Shown here: positions 44,466 to 54,595 of the stretch, piece by piece
How the letters are laid out: each line of letters starts with the position of its first letter
Position numbering within the stretch: the first letter of the stretch is position 1
Assembly (NCBI RefSeq): GCF_004364175.1
Contig: NZ_SNZW01000013.1
Span: 62,001 to 126,000 of the forward strand
Source: Maribacter caenipelagi
GTDB taxonomy: Bacteria > Bacteroidota > Bacteroidia > Flavobacteriales > Flavobacteriaceae
Length of the DNA stretch: 64,000 nucleotides
Direction of reading: 5' to 3'
Position numbers and translations under genes: made by a program
Notes under the pieces: generated by a model
Databases searched by the model: none
What the model saw: only the letters and a program-made list of their open reading frames with translations
What the model was told of the DNA's origin: nothing

Positions 44466-45325
44466 GTAATTGGTGATAAAAATTATCCCGCTATTTTATT
44501 AGCGCATTTCGAAAATATTTAAACTTTATGCATTAACGATGAAAAGTTTGTTTTATTCGATGAAATGCACTCAAATGTTATTAACAACTCATGTTGATAA
44601 CAAAAACGCCAAATAATATAAGTGTATTGATTTATGCCGTAAAAGAAATATGGAAGATTTTTCTAGTTAATAAATAAAAAACCAAGCCTTTCATATTCGT
44701 TACTGAGATATTTTACCGATTTCGATTAGTAATTGCCATAAAGGGCTTGATCTAGAAAAGGTTCATTGTCTTAAATATGTCACATTTAGTTTTTGCTCTT
44801 TTGTTGTGTAGTTTAATTATAAGTAGTGATTGAGATTCGGTTAGTTCGTAATATGTTTTCAGTGATTTTAATTTTCGCTCGCCCAACTTTGCCAATATTT
44901 GTAATTCCTCTTTTTGCCTTTGCTTTTTATTTGATATTGAAATCCGTCCCTTTGTTGGAAAGCCGGATTTGTGTAACAAACAAGTCAGTTTACTAAAATA
45001 GTATGTACTGATTAATGGCGTGGGTAGGCTTACCTCTAAATAAATACGAAATACCGGGTATATTCTAGTTTGTGATTGGGTGTTATGTTTTATTTTGATA
45101 AAAAGGGAATATGAGGTACAGTACAAGTACAACAAACTTCAAAAAACACCGAATTTAAAGTTAGCTTGATGTTAAGGTAAACTACAAATTAATAAATGAA
45201 TGCATCTTTGCAACGAGTTTAGAATAAGTTTGAGTTAGTTGAATAACCGGTACATCCTCATATGTGTATCGGTTTTTTTTATGTTCTAAATTAAAGATAT
45301 AATAAAGTGCGAAGTTTTGTTTGAA
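44466..45325. other. Sparse 860-bp region without a convincing gene
   Basis: The stretch is A/T rich. A minus-strand frame of 127 codons (44752-45135) has no good start, no signal and no known motif; I do not call it. The one clear element is the plus-strand hairpin with U-tract at 45245-45280, preceded by CATCTTTG, a 7 of 8 match to the -7 consensus, at 45204-45211. Confidence 0.5.
45245..45280 (+). terminator. Intrinsic terminator without an upstream protein gene
   Basis: A 10-bp stem (AACCGGTACA with TGTATCGGTT, one G-T pair) and a 10-nt loop are followed by a run of eight T (45273-45280, partly in the stem). No plus-strand protein gene precedes it for over 2 kb, so it may end a short non-coding transcript. 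Confidence 0.65.
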
Positions 45326-45556
45326 TTATAGTTCAACTCTAATCTGATTGATTTTAAAAACCTGAGTTCTCAGAAGGTTTTGAAAAATCTGAACAATTCT
45401 CTCTTGATTCTTTTCAGGAATACGACCACCAATAATCCAATTTTTCTTAACGAACTTGGTGCTTTCTAAATTAAACTCTGACTTCAAAAGTAGTAGAGCT
45501 TGATCGCGAGTTTCGTCGTTCATTTTACTGAACATTTGTCTTATATTTTCGGTCAT
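45326..45556 (-). CDS. Small hypothetical protein (76 aa)
   Basis: A 76-aa, mostly helical, basic protein starting MTENIRQMFSKMNDETRDQA with a conserved-looking core (KKNWIIGGRIPEKNQERIVQIF). It has no signal peptide or membrane helix. I do not recognise the family; the composition would suit a nucleic-acid or protein-binding regulator. It stands alone. Confidence 0.55.
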   Translation of the reverse strand: MTENIRQMFSKMNDETRDQALLLLKSEFNLESTKFVKKNWIIGGRIPEKNQERIVQIFQNLLRTQVFKINQIRVEL

Positions 45557-45773
45557 GGTTGGTATTGGTAGAATTCAAAAATAAATAAAAAAGTGTTTCA
45601 AATGAGTAATTTCTATTAATAGATACGAGCATGTTGATAACAATTTAATCTTAACTTGACATTAACTTAAATCGAAATCGATTTTTGGATGTCACATTTG
45701 TAAACTTTAATTTATCTTGAGTAAAATTGTAACATTTCATTTTACGCCACTTTTTTATAAAAATAATTGATTT

Positions 45774-47489
45774 ATGAGATTTAAAAGACTATCAATAATT
45801 TGTTTATTCTTAATTGTGGTGTGCTCTGGTTTTGCTCAAGAGTATAAAATTCATTCTCATAATGATTATAAACAGAATATTCCATTTTGGAAAGCTTTTG
45901 GGGCAGAAGTACAGTCTATTGAAGTTGATGTTTTCTATGAAGATGGAGAATTGTTCGTGGCGCATGAAGTAAAAGAAATTAATGAGAACAAAACCCTGCA
46001 ACGTTTGTATCTAGAACCTTTAAAAGAAGCTTTGTCGTTACAAATGATGACTAATAGGTCGTTACAATTAGTAATAGATGTAAAGACAGATGCCGTTAAT
46101 TCACTTAATGCTATCGTAAGCATCTTAAAGCAATACCCTACGATTATTAATAATAAGGATGTTAGAATTGTTATTTCAGGTAATAGACCAGACTTGAAAG
46201 AGTATGTAAATTATCCTGAATATATTTTATTCGACTATCATAGTGTTGAACCGATTACAGACTTAAAAACACTTGATAAAATAGCAATGGTAAGCGTAAG
46301 CTTTAAAAACTTTTCTGAATGGAATGGAAAGGGAAGATTAACGGCAGAAGACTATGCAAGGGTTACAGATGTTATTCATAAAGCACATCAATTAAATAAG
46401 CCTTTTCGTTTTTGGGCAACTCCAGATTCTAAATCGGCTTGGAAAGCTTTTGTAAATATGGGAGTAGATTTTATCAATACTGATCAGCCTAATGAGTGCG
46501 TAGCTTATGTTTCTACTATAAGCCAACGGGTTGTTCAAAATACCGTTTTTTCAGAAGTGTATCGCCCTACTTTTGCATCTGATAAGGCAAAGCGAAATCC
46601 TAAGAATATTATCTTAATGATTGGCGATGGTAATGGCCTCACGCAGATTTCATCAACGGTATTAGCGAATAATGGTGAACTATCGCTTACCCAACTAAAG
46701 AGCATCGGTTTTATTAAAACGCAATCTGCCGATGATTTTACCACAGATTCTGCCGGGGCAGGTACTGCAATAGCTACTGGTGAAAAAACGAACAATAGGG
46801 CAATTGGCACCAATGCCATGGGAGATAACATTCCGAATATAGTAGAGATTTTATCCAAAAATGGTTTTAATACGGGTGTTATCACAACAGATGAAATTAC
46901 AGGGGCTACGCCTTCTTCATTTTTTGCACATAGAACAGACCGTGGAATGGTACAGGAAATTGCATCTGATTTGAATTTTTCAGAATTGGAGTTATTTATT
47001 TCACAGCATACTTCTGCTGTTCATGGTATTGAAGAGGTAGGGTACCAAATGAAAACCGAAATAAAGGATATTGGTATAAGTATGGAAGAGAAGGTAGGTG
47101 CTTGGTTCAATAATACCAAAGATGAAACTTTAGAGTCCTATGTCGAAAGATTGTCGGTAGCTACCAAAAACGGATTGTCTTTCCTTGCGAATAAAAAGGA
47201 ATCTTTTTTCTTAATGACCGAAGGGGCAAAAATTGATAGCTATGGGCATGAAAATAAAATTGAAGGTGTCATCAACGAGAGTATTTCTTTTGATAAAGCT
47301 ATAAGCGAAGCTTTAAAATTTGCCGATACAAATAAGAATACTTTGGTCATTATCACTGCAGATCATGAAACGGGAGGGCTAACTATTCCACAAGGTAATG
47401 TTGACAAGCATGAAATTGAAGCAGACTTTACTACTCACGACCACACTGGTACTATGGTGCCAATTTTTGCCTACGGCCCAATGTCTTAA
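45774..47489 (+). CDS. Secreted GDPD/PI-PLC-like phosphodiesterase fused to alkaline phosphatase, 3' end cut by a stop
   Basis: A 571-aa exported protein with signal peptide MRFKRLSIICLFLIVVCSGFAQ. The N-terminal domain (about 24-260) is of the glycerophosphodiester phosphodiesterase/PI-PLC barrel type: HSHNDY (27-32), E50 and D52 in SIEVDV, H64 in LFVAHE. The C-terminal domain (about 277-571) is an alkaline phosphatase: MIGDGNG, TDSAGAGTA with the nucleophile Ser, ADHETGG and HDHTGTMVP. A TAA at 47487-47489 stops the frame. The same frame then continues for 25 codons (EFQGVYENNEIFS and on) to a TAG at 47565-47567, matching the end of the paralogue at 54706. All metal ligands precede the stop, so activity may survive. 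Confidence 0.9.
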   Translation: MRFKRLSIICLFLIVVCSGFAQEYKIHSHNDYKQNIPFWKAFGAEVQSIEVDVFYEDGELFVAHEVKEINENKTLQRLYLEPLKEALSLQMMTNRSLQLVIDVKTDAVNSLNAIVSILKQYPTIINNKDVRIVISGNRPDLKEYVNYPEYILFDYHSVEPITDLKTLDKIAMVSVSFKNFSEWNGKGRLTAEDYARVTDVIHKAHQLNKPFRFWATPDSKSAWKAFVNMGVDFINTDQPNECVAYVSTISQRVVQNTVFSEVYRPTFASDKAKRNPKNIILMIGDGNGLTQISSTVLANNGELSLTQLKSIGFIKTQSADDFTTDSAGAGTAIATGEKTNNRAIGTNAMGDNIPNIVEILSKNGFNTGVITTDEITGATPSSFFAHRTDRGMVQEIASDLNFSELELFISQHTSAVHGIEEVGYQMKTEIKDIGISMEEKVGAWFNNTKDETLESYVERLSVATKNGLSFLANKKESFFLMTEGAKIDSYGHENKIEGVINESISFDKAISEALKFADTNKNTLVIITADHETGGLTIPQGNVDKHEIEADFTTHDHTGTMVPIFAYGPMS

Positions 47490-47669
47490 GAATTTCAAGG
47501 GGTCTATGAAAACAACGAAATATTCTCAAAGCTTCTAAAAGTATTGAATATTACTGTTCAAAAGTAGGTTTTAATCTACTATTTAATCGGCGGCTAATAG
47601 AGATCATTTGACCTAATGTTTACAATGTTATAATATCACTTCGATTAATTTATAGGAGATTTGTGAACT

Positions 47670-48239
47670 ATGAAAATGAAGGGTATGGATAGTAGTGTTA
47701 TTGAAGATTTGGTTTTACGTGTTAAAAAATCAGATCAAAAGGCATTCAATACATTGTTCGAAGTGTTGTGTGAACCCATGTATTCCTATGCCTGTTCCAT
47801 ACTCATGAACGATAGTCTTGCCCAGGATATCGTGCAAGAAATTTGGATAGATTATTGGCAAAAAAGACAAGATTTAGATGTTAAGTTTCTAAAATCTTAT
47901 TTGTACAAATCTATACGTAATAGGTGCTACAATCATTTAAGGGATCAAAAATTCAATAAAATCCAATTAGAGGTCGCCAATTCGGTTTCTATAGACTCAG
48001 AAGTAGATCAGAGTTATGACGTCATTGAATTAGCGACGAAAATTAATAGCGTAGTTTCCAATTTGCCAAAAAGATGCCAGCTAATTTTTAGACTTAGTCG
48101 TGTTAATAATATCAACAATAAAGAGATTGCCAATAAATTGGATATTTCTCAACGTTCTGTAGAGAATCAAATTTCTTTTGCCTTGCGTCAATTACGTAAA
48201 GAACTTGCAGTGGCAAAAACCTTGTTTTCCTTTCTTTAG
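47670..48239 (+). CDS. ECF RNA polymerase sigma factor
   Basis: A 189-aa sigma-70-family factor. Region 2 is near 25-95 (YACSILMNDSLAQDIVQEIWIDYW) and region 4 near 130-180 (LPKRCQLIFRLSRVNNINNKEIANKLDISQRSVENQI) with its helix-turn-helix. It belongs to the Bacteroidota type that works with FecR and SusC; both follow directly. It should respond to ligand binding at the SusC below. An ATG two codons downstream is also possible. Confidence 0.93.
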   Translation: MKMKGMDSSVIEDLVLRVKKSDQKAFNTLFEVLCEPMYSYACSILMNDSLAQDIVQEIWIDYWQKRQDLDVKFLKSYLYKSIRNRCYNHLRDQKFNKIQLEVANSVSIDSEVDQSYDVIELATKINSVVSNLPKRCQLIFRLSRVNNINNKEIANKLDISQRSVENQISFALRQLRKELAVAKTLFSFL

Positions 48240-48359
48240 TTTCCATATCATTATCTAAAAGTTAAGTGAGAAGTTACTTTGTTAAGTAATCATTAAGCCT
48301 ATTTTTTTGAGTGTGCGTACTTCATCTATTTCGGTACTTATCATTGAAACGATAGTATA

Positions 48360-49328
48360 ATGACCGAAAAAGAAGTAAAAATACTCATGACCAAGTACCT
48401 AAACGGTACTATTTCTACTAAGGAAGAAAAGCTTTTGGAAAAGTTTGACGCTTCTTTAATTCTTAAAAATGAGCATAGTGTTTTTAAAACTGATAATCAT
48501 AAAAAACGATTAGGTAAAAAATTGTTTAAAAAGATTCGCCAAAAACAAGATGGTAGATCTGTGACCCCATGGTTTAAAATTGCTGCATCTATTGCAATAA
48601 TTATCAACTTAGGTTTCTTGACGTATTACGGAATCATTAGCCAAGAAAAAGAGCCAATTACCATTACCCAAATAACGGAAACGACGGAATGGGGAAAGAG
48701 AATGGATTTCACCTTATCGGATGGAACTAGAATAAAATTGAATTCGGGAAGTACCATTTCATTTCCAGAAAAATTTATTGGCAACACCAGGGAAGTAACA
48801 TTAATAGGAGAAGCTTTTTTTAATGTTGCCAAGAATCCAGATAAGCCTTTTATTATAAAATCTGGAGATCTATGTACTACGGTTTTAGGTACATCATTCA
48901 ATATTAATGCCTACCCTAAAAGTGATGACATTTCAGTGACCGTGGCTACGGGTAAAGTGCACATTGGCGCCAAAAAAAGTATGGTATACCTACACCCAAA
49001 TGAGCAGGGAGTGTTCCATAAAAAATCCGATAGTATATCAAAGAACGATGTAGACACAAACAGTTTGATCAATTGGCAAAAAGGACTTTTAAAATTCAAC
49101 GATATAACGGTTAAAGAAGCTCTTGGAATTTTAGAGAAGTGGTATGGAGTAAATTTTGTAATACATGATGATCAACCATTTGATTGTCATATAACTGCTT
49201 CTTTTGACAACGAAACCCTATCCAATGTTTTAGAAAGTATCACGTATGTAAAAAAAGACTTGTCTTTTAATCCATTAAAAAACAATACCATTCTGATCAA
49301 AGGAAAATGCAGAGATAACAACCAATAA
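48360..49328 (+). CDS. FecR-family anti-sigma factor
   Basis: A 322-aa single-pass membrane protein. A short cytoplasmic region is followed by a helix at about 75-93 (IAASIAIIINLGFLTYYGI), the FecR domain (about 110-215, with LNSGSTISFPEKF, GEAFFNVAKNPDKPFIIKSG and VLGTSFNINAYP) and a C-terminal DUF4974 domain (about 240-315). It links SusC occupancy to the sigma factor encoded 120 bp upstream. Confidence 0.93.
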   Translation: MTEKEVKILMTKYLNGTISTKEEKLLEKFDASLILKNEHSVFKTDNHKKRLGKKLFKKIRQKQDGRSVTPWFKIAASIAIIINLGFLTYYGIISQEKEPITITQITETTEWGKRMDFTLSDGTRIKLNSGSTISFPEKFIGNTREVTLIGEAFFNVAKNPDKPFIIKSGDLCTTVLGTSFNINAYPKSDDISVTVATGKVHIGAKKSMVYLHPNEQGVFHKKSDSISKNDVDTNSLINWQKGLLKFNDITVKEALGILEKWYGVNFVIHDDQPFDCHITASFDNETLSNVLESITYVKKDLSFNPLKNNTILIKGKCRDNNQ

Positions 49329-49457
49329 ATTAAAAAACCAATCTATGATGTAAACTTAAAAAAGAAGACAGCCTGTAACACTTTGGCGAGCTAAAACAGA
49401 CTGTCGATTATTCAACGATTATTTAAAAAAAACAACCATTAAACATTATGTGAAATT

Positions 49458-52400
49458 ATGAATTTGCTAACTAATAAACAATTTATCAAGTTGACATTCA
49501 ATACGTTTTGTCTCCTTATAATCATGGCGATGCTGAATCCCATACTTGCAGCTGACCTTAGGGGCCAAAAATTAGAAAATTATAAAGTGGATATTGCCGT
49601 AAAAGGCGCATCGGTTTTAGATATTTTAGATGATATCGAAAATCAGACAAATTTTAATTTTGTCTACGATCGCAAAGTAGGTAGGCTTAAGAATACCTAC
49701 AATATAGCTTATGAAAGCGTGTCTTTAAGATCGGTTTTAGAGCTAATGGCCAAAGATGCCAATTTAACCTTTAGAAGAATTAACAAAACCATTTCTATTA
49801 CGGTTAAGCCAAAGGTGTATAAGAGAATAGTAGAGGTTGAGTTTCTCACTGTAAATGGTACGGTAACAGATCAAGGCGGTGTTCCTTTGGTGGGTGCAAC
49901 GGTACTTGAAAAGGGAACTTTGAACGGAGTTACGACAGATTTTGATGGTAACTTCACCATTGATGTTAAGAGCGATGCTGTACTAGAAGTATCGTATTTG
50001 GGCTTTACAACTAAAGAAATAGCGCTACATGGTCAAACTACGTTGACCGTTCAGTTAGCGGAAGATGCTACCCAGTTAGATGATGTTGTTGTCGTTGGTT
50101 ACGGTACTCAAAAACGATCGGATGTTACCGGTTCTATTGCATCGGTAAAGAGCGAAAATTTTAATAAAGGGGTAGTTGCCAATCCTGGTCAGCTATTACA
50201 AGGTAAGGTTGCCGGTGTTAACATTACTTCGGTAAGTGGTGAGCCTGGTGCCTCTCAGAATATCGTTATTCGTGGTATCGGTAGTTTTAGATCAGGTACT
50301 TCACCTTTGTTCGTTATTGATGGTTTTGTCATTGATAACACTTCCACGGGTGTAGCTTCCAATCCTTTAAATTTCATCAATCCGCAAGATATTGAGTCTA
50401 TGGATGTATTGAAAGATGCTTCTGCCGCTGCCATATATGGAGCACGTGCTGCAAACGGGGTAATTGTAATCACTACCAAAAAAGGGAAGACCGGTAAAAC
50501 GGAAATGAATGTTTCGGTCTCAACTGCTTTTGCAACATTGGCAAATAAAATTGATGTGTTTTCTGCGGATGAGTTTAGAACGCAGGTGCCAGCTGTTGGT
50601 GGTACTTTGGCCGATGGCGGTGCAAATACCAATTGGCAAGATGAGCTTACACAAACAGGGATATCTAAAAATGTAAACTTTTCTATGAGCGGTGGTGCTT
50701 CCGATAAGTTCAATTATTATACTTCAGTTGGGGTTGATGATCAAGAAGGTACGTTTGCAAATAGTTCTTTAAAAAGATATTCTGGTCGTTTAAACTTAAA
50801 TCAAAAAGCATTGGATGGTAAGTTGAACGTAGATTTTAATCTTTCCGCTACCAGAACATTGAACAATAGACCAGATGCAAGTGCTACGGTTACAGATATG
50901 TTAGAGTTGAATCCTACCGTTCCTTTATACACGAATGGAGAACCAACGATATTGGATGATAACAGATTAAACCCGTTGATACGTAACGAAATTTATGCAG
51001 ACGAATCTAACAGCAATCGTATTCTAGCCAATATTTCCCCATCTGTAGAAATTGTAAAGGGGCTAACGTATAAACTGAGCTTGGGTGTCGATTATTCTTC
51101 CACGAATAGAGATCAGCAACGTGCACCTTATGCCTTGTTAGAAGATTTAAATCAAGGGTATTTAAATACATGGATTACTACCAACCAAAATACTCAGGTA
51201 GATAATACCTTGACCTATACATTTGAAAAAGGTGATCATGGTGCAACGATTTTAGTTGGTCATTCATACCAAGAAGTATTTTTTCAACAAAAGAAATTTG
51301 AGTTGGAAAGTTTTGCTGATAATGACATCGACCCAAGATATCAAGATCAGATCAGTAGTCAAGAGTATCCAACCAGCATGTACTCAACGGCTGAGAAAAA
51401 TGAGCTGCAGTCTTTCTTTGGTAGGGTAAATTATGATTATCAAGACAGGTATTTGCTAACGGCGACCATGCGTGCAGATGGTTCTTCAAAATTTGGGGAG
51501 AACAATAAATACGGATATTTTCCTTCTGTTGCCTTAGGTTGGAATATTAGTAAAGAGAATTTCTTGGCAGAAAGTACAGTTGTTAACAACTTAAAGTTAC
51601 GTGCTAGCTGGGGGCAAACGGGTAGTCAAGAAGGTATAGATAATAAAGTATCCTTGGCGAGTTATATTGATAGTAAGAGCGACAATGATACCTATCCTTT
51701 AGATGATAGTGCCACTACTTTAGATGGTTACCCTTTTGGTACGGTACCTGCAAGAACTGCCAATCCTAATTTAAAATGGGAGGTAGCTACACAAACCAAT
51801 ATCGGTCTTGATTATGGTTTCTTGAACAATAAGATTACAGGTACAATAGATTACTTTAATAAAGTAACTACAGATGTAGTTTTGTTCGCCAATAGAGTAG
51901 ATCCAATTCAGCCAACCGAGAAAATATGGACCAATCTTGAAGATTTGGAAATACATAACTCCGGTCTTGAATTTGCATTGGATTTTAGAACAATGATCGG
52001 TGAAGATTTCTCATTAAATGTTGGTGGTAATGCTACTTTCATAAACAATGAGGTAACAGATTCTCCTTTTGCCATTATTACCACTGGTGCTGCGCAAGGT
52101 GGCGGTCAAACCGGTGCTACGATCAATGGTTATTTAAATAATGAAGCTATCGGTACTTTTTACATGAAAGAATTTATCGGTATTGGTGATGATGGTTTAA
52201 ATCAATTTAGAGATGTTACTGGCGATGGTGAAATTTTAGATGATGATCGTATTGCCGCAGGTAGTGCCTTACCAGATTTCACCTATGCGTTCTATTTGAA
52301 TTTCGATTATAAGAATTTTGATCTAGGTTTTAACTTCAATGGGGTTTCCGGTAATAAAATTTATAACCATACCGCAATGTCCTCTTTTTCAAAAGGACAA

Positions 52401-52751
52401 TTGAGCAGAAACTTGAATACTACAGATTTTGCTATTCAATTTCCAAACGAAGATGTAAGTAATTCCAACGAGGTTTCAACGAGATATTTGGAAGACGGTG
52501 CTTACTTAAAATTGAATAATGCTACGTTGGGATACAATCTTTTGGCAAGTAAAATAGGCTTGGGCGATTATGTGAACGATATACGTTTTACACTTACAGG
52601 TCAGAATTTATTCATTATTACAGATTATACGGGTTACAGCCCAGAGGTAAATACAGGTAGTGCAATAGATGATATTCAAACTTTTGGTATTGACCGGTAT
52701 ACTTACCCTAATTCAAGAACCATCTTGTTCGGTTTAAATGTATCCTTTTAA
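49458..52751 (+). CDS. SusC/RagA-family TonB-dependent transporter with STN domain
   Basis: A 1097-aa outer-membrane transporter. The signal is at residues 1-31. An STN domain (about 45-115, VDIAVKGASVLDILDDIENQ) enables FecR signalling. Next are a carboxypeptidase-D-like domain (about 128-205, GTVTDQGGVPLVGATVLEKG), the SusC signature with the plug (VVVVGYGTQKRSDVTGSIAS, then RGIGSFRSGTSPLFVIDG), and a barrel ending ILFGLNVSF. It pairs with the SusD gene 18 bp downstream. The substrate is not encoded visibly; the flanking phosphatases argue for a phosphorylated or phosphono compound. Confidence 0.96.
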   Translation: MNLLTNKQFIKLTFNTFCLLIIMAMLNPILAADLRGQKLENYKVDIAVKGASVLDILDDIENQTNFNFVYDRKVGRLKNTYNIAYESVSLRSVLELMAKDANLTFRRINKTISITVKPKVYKRIVEVEFLTVNGTVTDQGGVPLVGATVLEKGTLNGVTTDFDGNFTIDVKSDAVLEVSYLGFTTKEIALHGQTTLTVQLAEDATQLDDVVVVGYGTQKRSDVTGSIASVKSENFNKGVVANPGQLLQGKVAGVNITSVSGEPGASQNIVIRGIGSFRSGTSPLFVIDGFVIDNTSTGVASNPLNFINPQDIESMDVLKDASAAAIYGARAANGVIVITTKKGKTGKTEMNVSVSTAFATLANKIDVFSADEFRTQVPAVGGTLADGGANTNWQDELTQTGISKNVNFSMSGGASDKFNYYTSVGVDDQEGTFANSSLKRYSGRLNLNQKALDGKLNVDFNLSATRTLNNRPDASATVTDMLELNPTVPLYTNGEPTILDDNRLNPLIRNEIYADESNSNRILANISPSVEIVKGLTYKLSLGVDYSSTNRDQQRAPYALLEDLNQGYLNTWITTNQNTQVDNTLTYTFEKGDHGATILVGHSYQEVFFQQKKFELESFADNDIDPRYQDQISSQEYPTSMYSTAEKNELQSFFGRVNYDYQDRYLLTATMRADGSSKFGENNKYGYFPSVALGWNISKENFLAESTVVNNLKLRASWGQTGSQEGIDNKVSLASYIDSKSDNDTYPLDDSATTLDGYPFGTVPARTANPNLKWEVATQTNIGLDYGFLNNKITGTIDYFNKVTTDVVLFANRVDPIQPTEKIWTNLEDLEIHNSGLEFALDFRTMIGEDFSLNVGGNATFINNEVTDSPFAIITTGAAQGGGQTGATINGYLNNEAIGTFYMKEFIGIGDDGLNQFRDVTGDGEILDDDRIAAGSALPDFTYAFYLNFDYKNFDLGFNFNGVSGNKIYNHTAMSSFSKGQLSRNLNTTDFAIQFPNEDVSNSNEVSTRYLEDGAYLKLNNATLGYNLLASKIGLGDYVNDIRFTLTGQNLFIITDYTGYSPEVNTGSAIDDIQTFGIDRYTYPNSRTILFGLNVSF

Positions 52752-52769
52752 CATAAAAAAACTATCAAA

Positions 52770-54527
52770 ATGAAAAATAAACTAATTATATCGTCATTGT
52801 TTCTTGTCGCTTTGTTGACATGGAGCTGTACGGATCTAGAAGAAGAATTATTAGATGAATCATTGACCGGTGCCCAGGCAGAAGTTATTAGTGGAGCTAT
52901 TGCGCCTGCTTACGGCTATATTTCTTGGACTTGGAGGCATACCAACTATTATGGTTTACAGTTAATACCTTCAGATGAAGCTATTTTGCCATATAGAGGA
53001 GGAACAGATTGGTTTGATGGTGGTAAGTTCTTGGCGGCACATAGCCATAATTTTACCCCTACAAATGATTTGGTTGCCAGTGGTTGGAATGAGCTTACTA
53101 CCAATATTTCCAGAACCTTGGCAGCAATTGAAGTGCTGACTCCGTTAGCGGATGAAGGAGATGCAGAAGCTGCAGGGGCTTTGTATGAAATGAAAGCGTT
53201 AAGGGCTTATTTGAACATGTTGTTGTTAGACAGTTGGGGTATCGTGCTTAAAAAAGAATCATCTGAAGAACTTTCTGAGGTATTGAGAACCCAAGATGCC
53301 ATTGATTATATAGAAAGTGAGTTGTTGTCTGTTGTTGATGTAATCAATGATGATAAAGGACCTGGTAGAATGACACGTCCTGCCGTTTACGGATTCTTGG
53401 CTAGATTAAATCTTAACGCTGCTGTATACCGTGACCCTTATGGTACGCCTAATTTTACGCAAGCCGATATGGATGCGGTAATAACATATACCAGCAATAT
53501 CATAGACTCTGGAAGTTTTTCGTTATCTCCGGAGTATTTTGAACTGTTCAATGATGAAAATCATTCAAATCCTGAGTTGATATTTGCATTAGATCAACGT
53601 GGGGTATTGACAAGAGAGCATAGCCGTTGGGCATATTGGTCTATTGCAGGATCAATGTTTCCAAGACCGGAGTGGCCTAGTGCCGATGGTACTGACGGAC
53701 CTGCCATTACTTCAGATTTTTATCAAACATGGGCAGATGCCTATGGCGATGTAGATCCTGCAGAAGCAGATGCGCGTTTCTATCAAAAAAATACCTTGGT
53801 GCCAGATGTACAATTGGCAGATTTGGAAGGTCGTGAAAAACTGTTGGAGACAGAGACCGAAGATAGTTTTTACTGTGTGCAAGATGTTGCTTTTGAAATG
53901 GACAGAGGTATTCTTCGTGGTATACAGTGGGGACCAAGAAAAGGTGATGATGGTCAGTTTCTTACCTGTGAAGACGGTACAGTTAAAATATTACCTGTAA
54001 GACAGGTAAAAGGAAACGGTCCTTCACGAGATATAGGGTATGTAGATCACACTTTAGAAATTGATTTCACTAATGAGGGGTCATTGCATAATACAGGATA
54101 TAGAGTTTCTAAATATCAATTTAGTCGCACCTCACCAAACGGTAATGGTAACAGTAGTGTTGATTTGGTGTTGATGAGATTGGCTGAGGTATACTTAATG
54201 AGAGCGGAAGCTAAATTAAGAAATGGCGATACCGCTGGTGCTTTGGCAGACGTGAATATAGTAAGAACATCTAGAACAGCACGCCCAGAACAAACTCCCG
54301 CTCCTTTATCTACTATAGATGCGGATGACTTATTTCGTGAGCGTGGTTTTGAACTGTACTGGGAAGGGTTTAGACGAGGAGATCAAATACGTTTTGGAAA
54401 GTATGAAGATAGCTGGACAGAAAAAACGGATACAGATGTAAATCATAGATTATTCCCTATACCGCAAAGTGCCGTTGATGGTGCTTCTGGTATAGACGGA
54501 TTCTTGGATCAGAATCCAGGATATTAA
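52770..54527 (+). CDS. SusD/RagB-family outer-membrane binding lipoprotein
   Basis: A 585-aa lipoprotein (signal MKNKLIISSLFLVALLTWSC, then TDLEEE) that forms the lid of the SusC transporter encoded just before it. TPR-like helices lie in the N-terminal half (EMKALRAYLNMLLLDSWG) and near the end (LMRLAEVYLMRAEAKLRNGD). The C-terminal RGFELYWEGFRRGDQIRFGKY is characteristic of the family. It is co-transcribed with SusC and followed by a terminator. Confidence 0.95.
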   Translation: MKNKLIISSLFLVALLTWSCTDLEEELLDESLTGAQAEVISGAIAPAYGYISWTWRHTNYYGLQLIPSDEAILPYRGGTDWFDGGKFLAAHSHNFTPTNDLVASGWNELTTNISRTLAAIEVLTPLADEGDAEAAGALYEMKALRAYLNMLLLDSWGIVLKKESSEELSEVLRTQDAIDYIESELLSVVDVINDDKGPGRMTRPAVYGFLARLNLNAAVYRDPYGTPNFTQADMDAVITYTSNIIDSGSFSLSPEYFELFNDENHSNPELIFALDQRGVLTREHSRWAYWSIAGSMFPRPEWPSADGTDGPAITSDFYQTWADAYGDVDPAEADARFYQKNTLVPDVQLADLEGREKLLETETEDSFYCVQDVAFEMDRGILRGIQWGPRKGDDGQFLTCEDGTVKILPVRQVKGNGPSRDIGYVDHTLEIDFTNEGSLHNTGYRVSKYQFSRTSPNGNGNSSVDLVLMRLAEVYLMRAEAKLRNGDTAGALADVNIVRTSRTARPEQTPAPLSTIDADDLFRERGFELYWEGFRRGDQIRFGKYEDSWTEKTDTDVNHRLFPIPQSAVDGASGIDGFLDQNPGY

Positions 54528-54549
54528 TCAAAAACTAAATATATTTGGA

Positions 54550-54580
54550 AACGGTAAGAATGTAAGTTCTTGCCGTTTTT
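54550..54580 (+). terminator. Intrinsic terminator after the SusCD pair
   Basis: An 11-bp stem (AACGGTAAGAA with TTCTTGCCGTT, one T-G pair), a 6-nt loop and five T. It separates SusCD from the second alkaline phosphatase gene. Confidence 0.85.
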
Positions 54581-54595
54581 ATTCTTTAAAGTGGG

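Noticed and set aside
44752..45135. 127-codon minus-strand frame
   Set aside because: It starts at TTG without a leader signal, has low-complexity and unusual composition and shows no motif; it is more likely chance in AT-rich DNA.
46535..46885. Minus-strand frame inside the phosphatase fusion
   Set aside because: Shadow of the coding strand with no start signal or motif.
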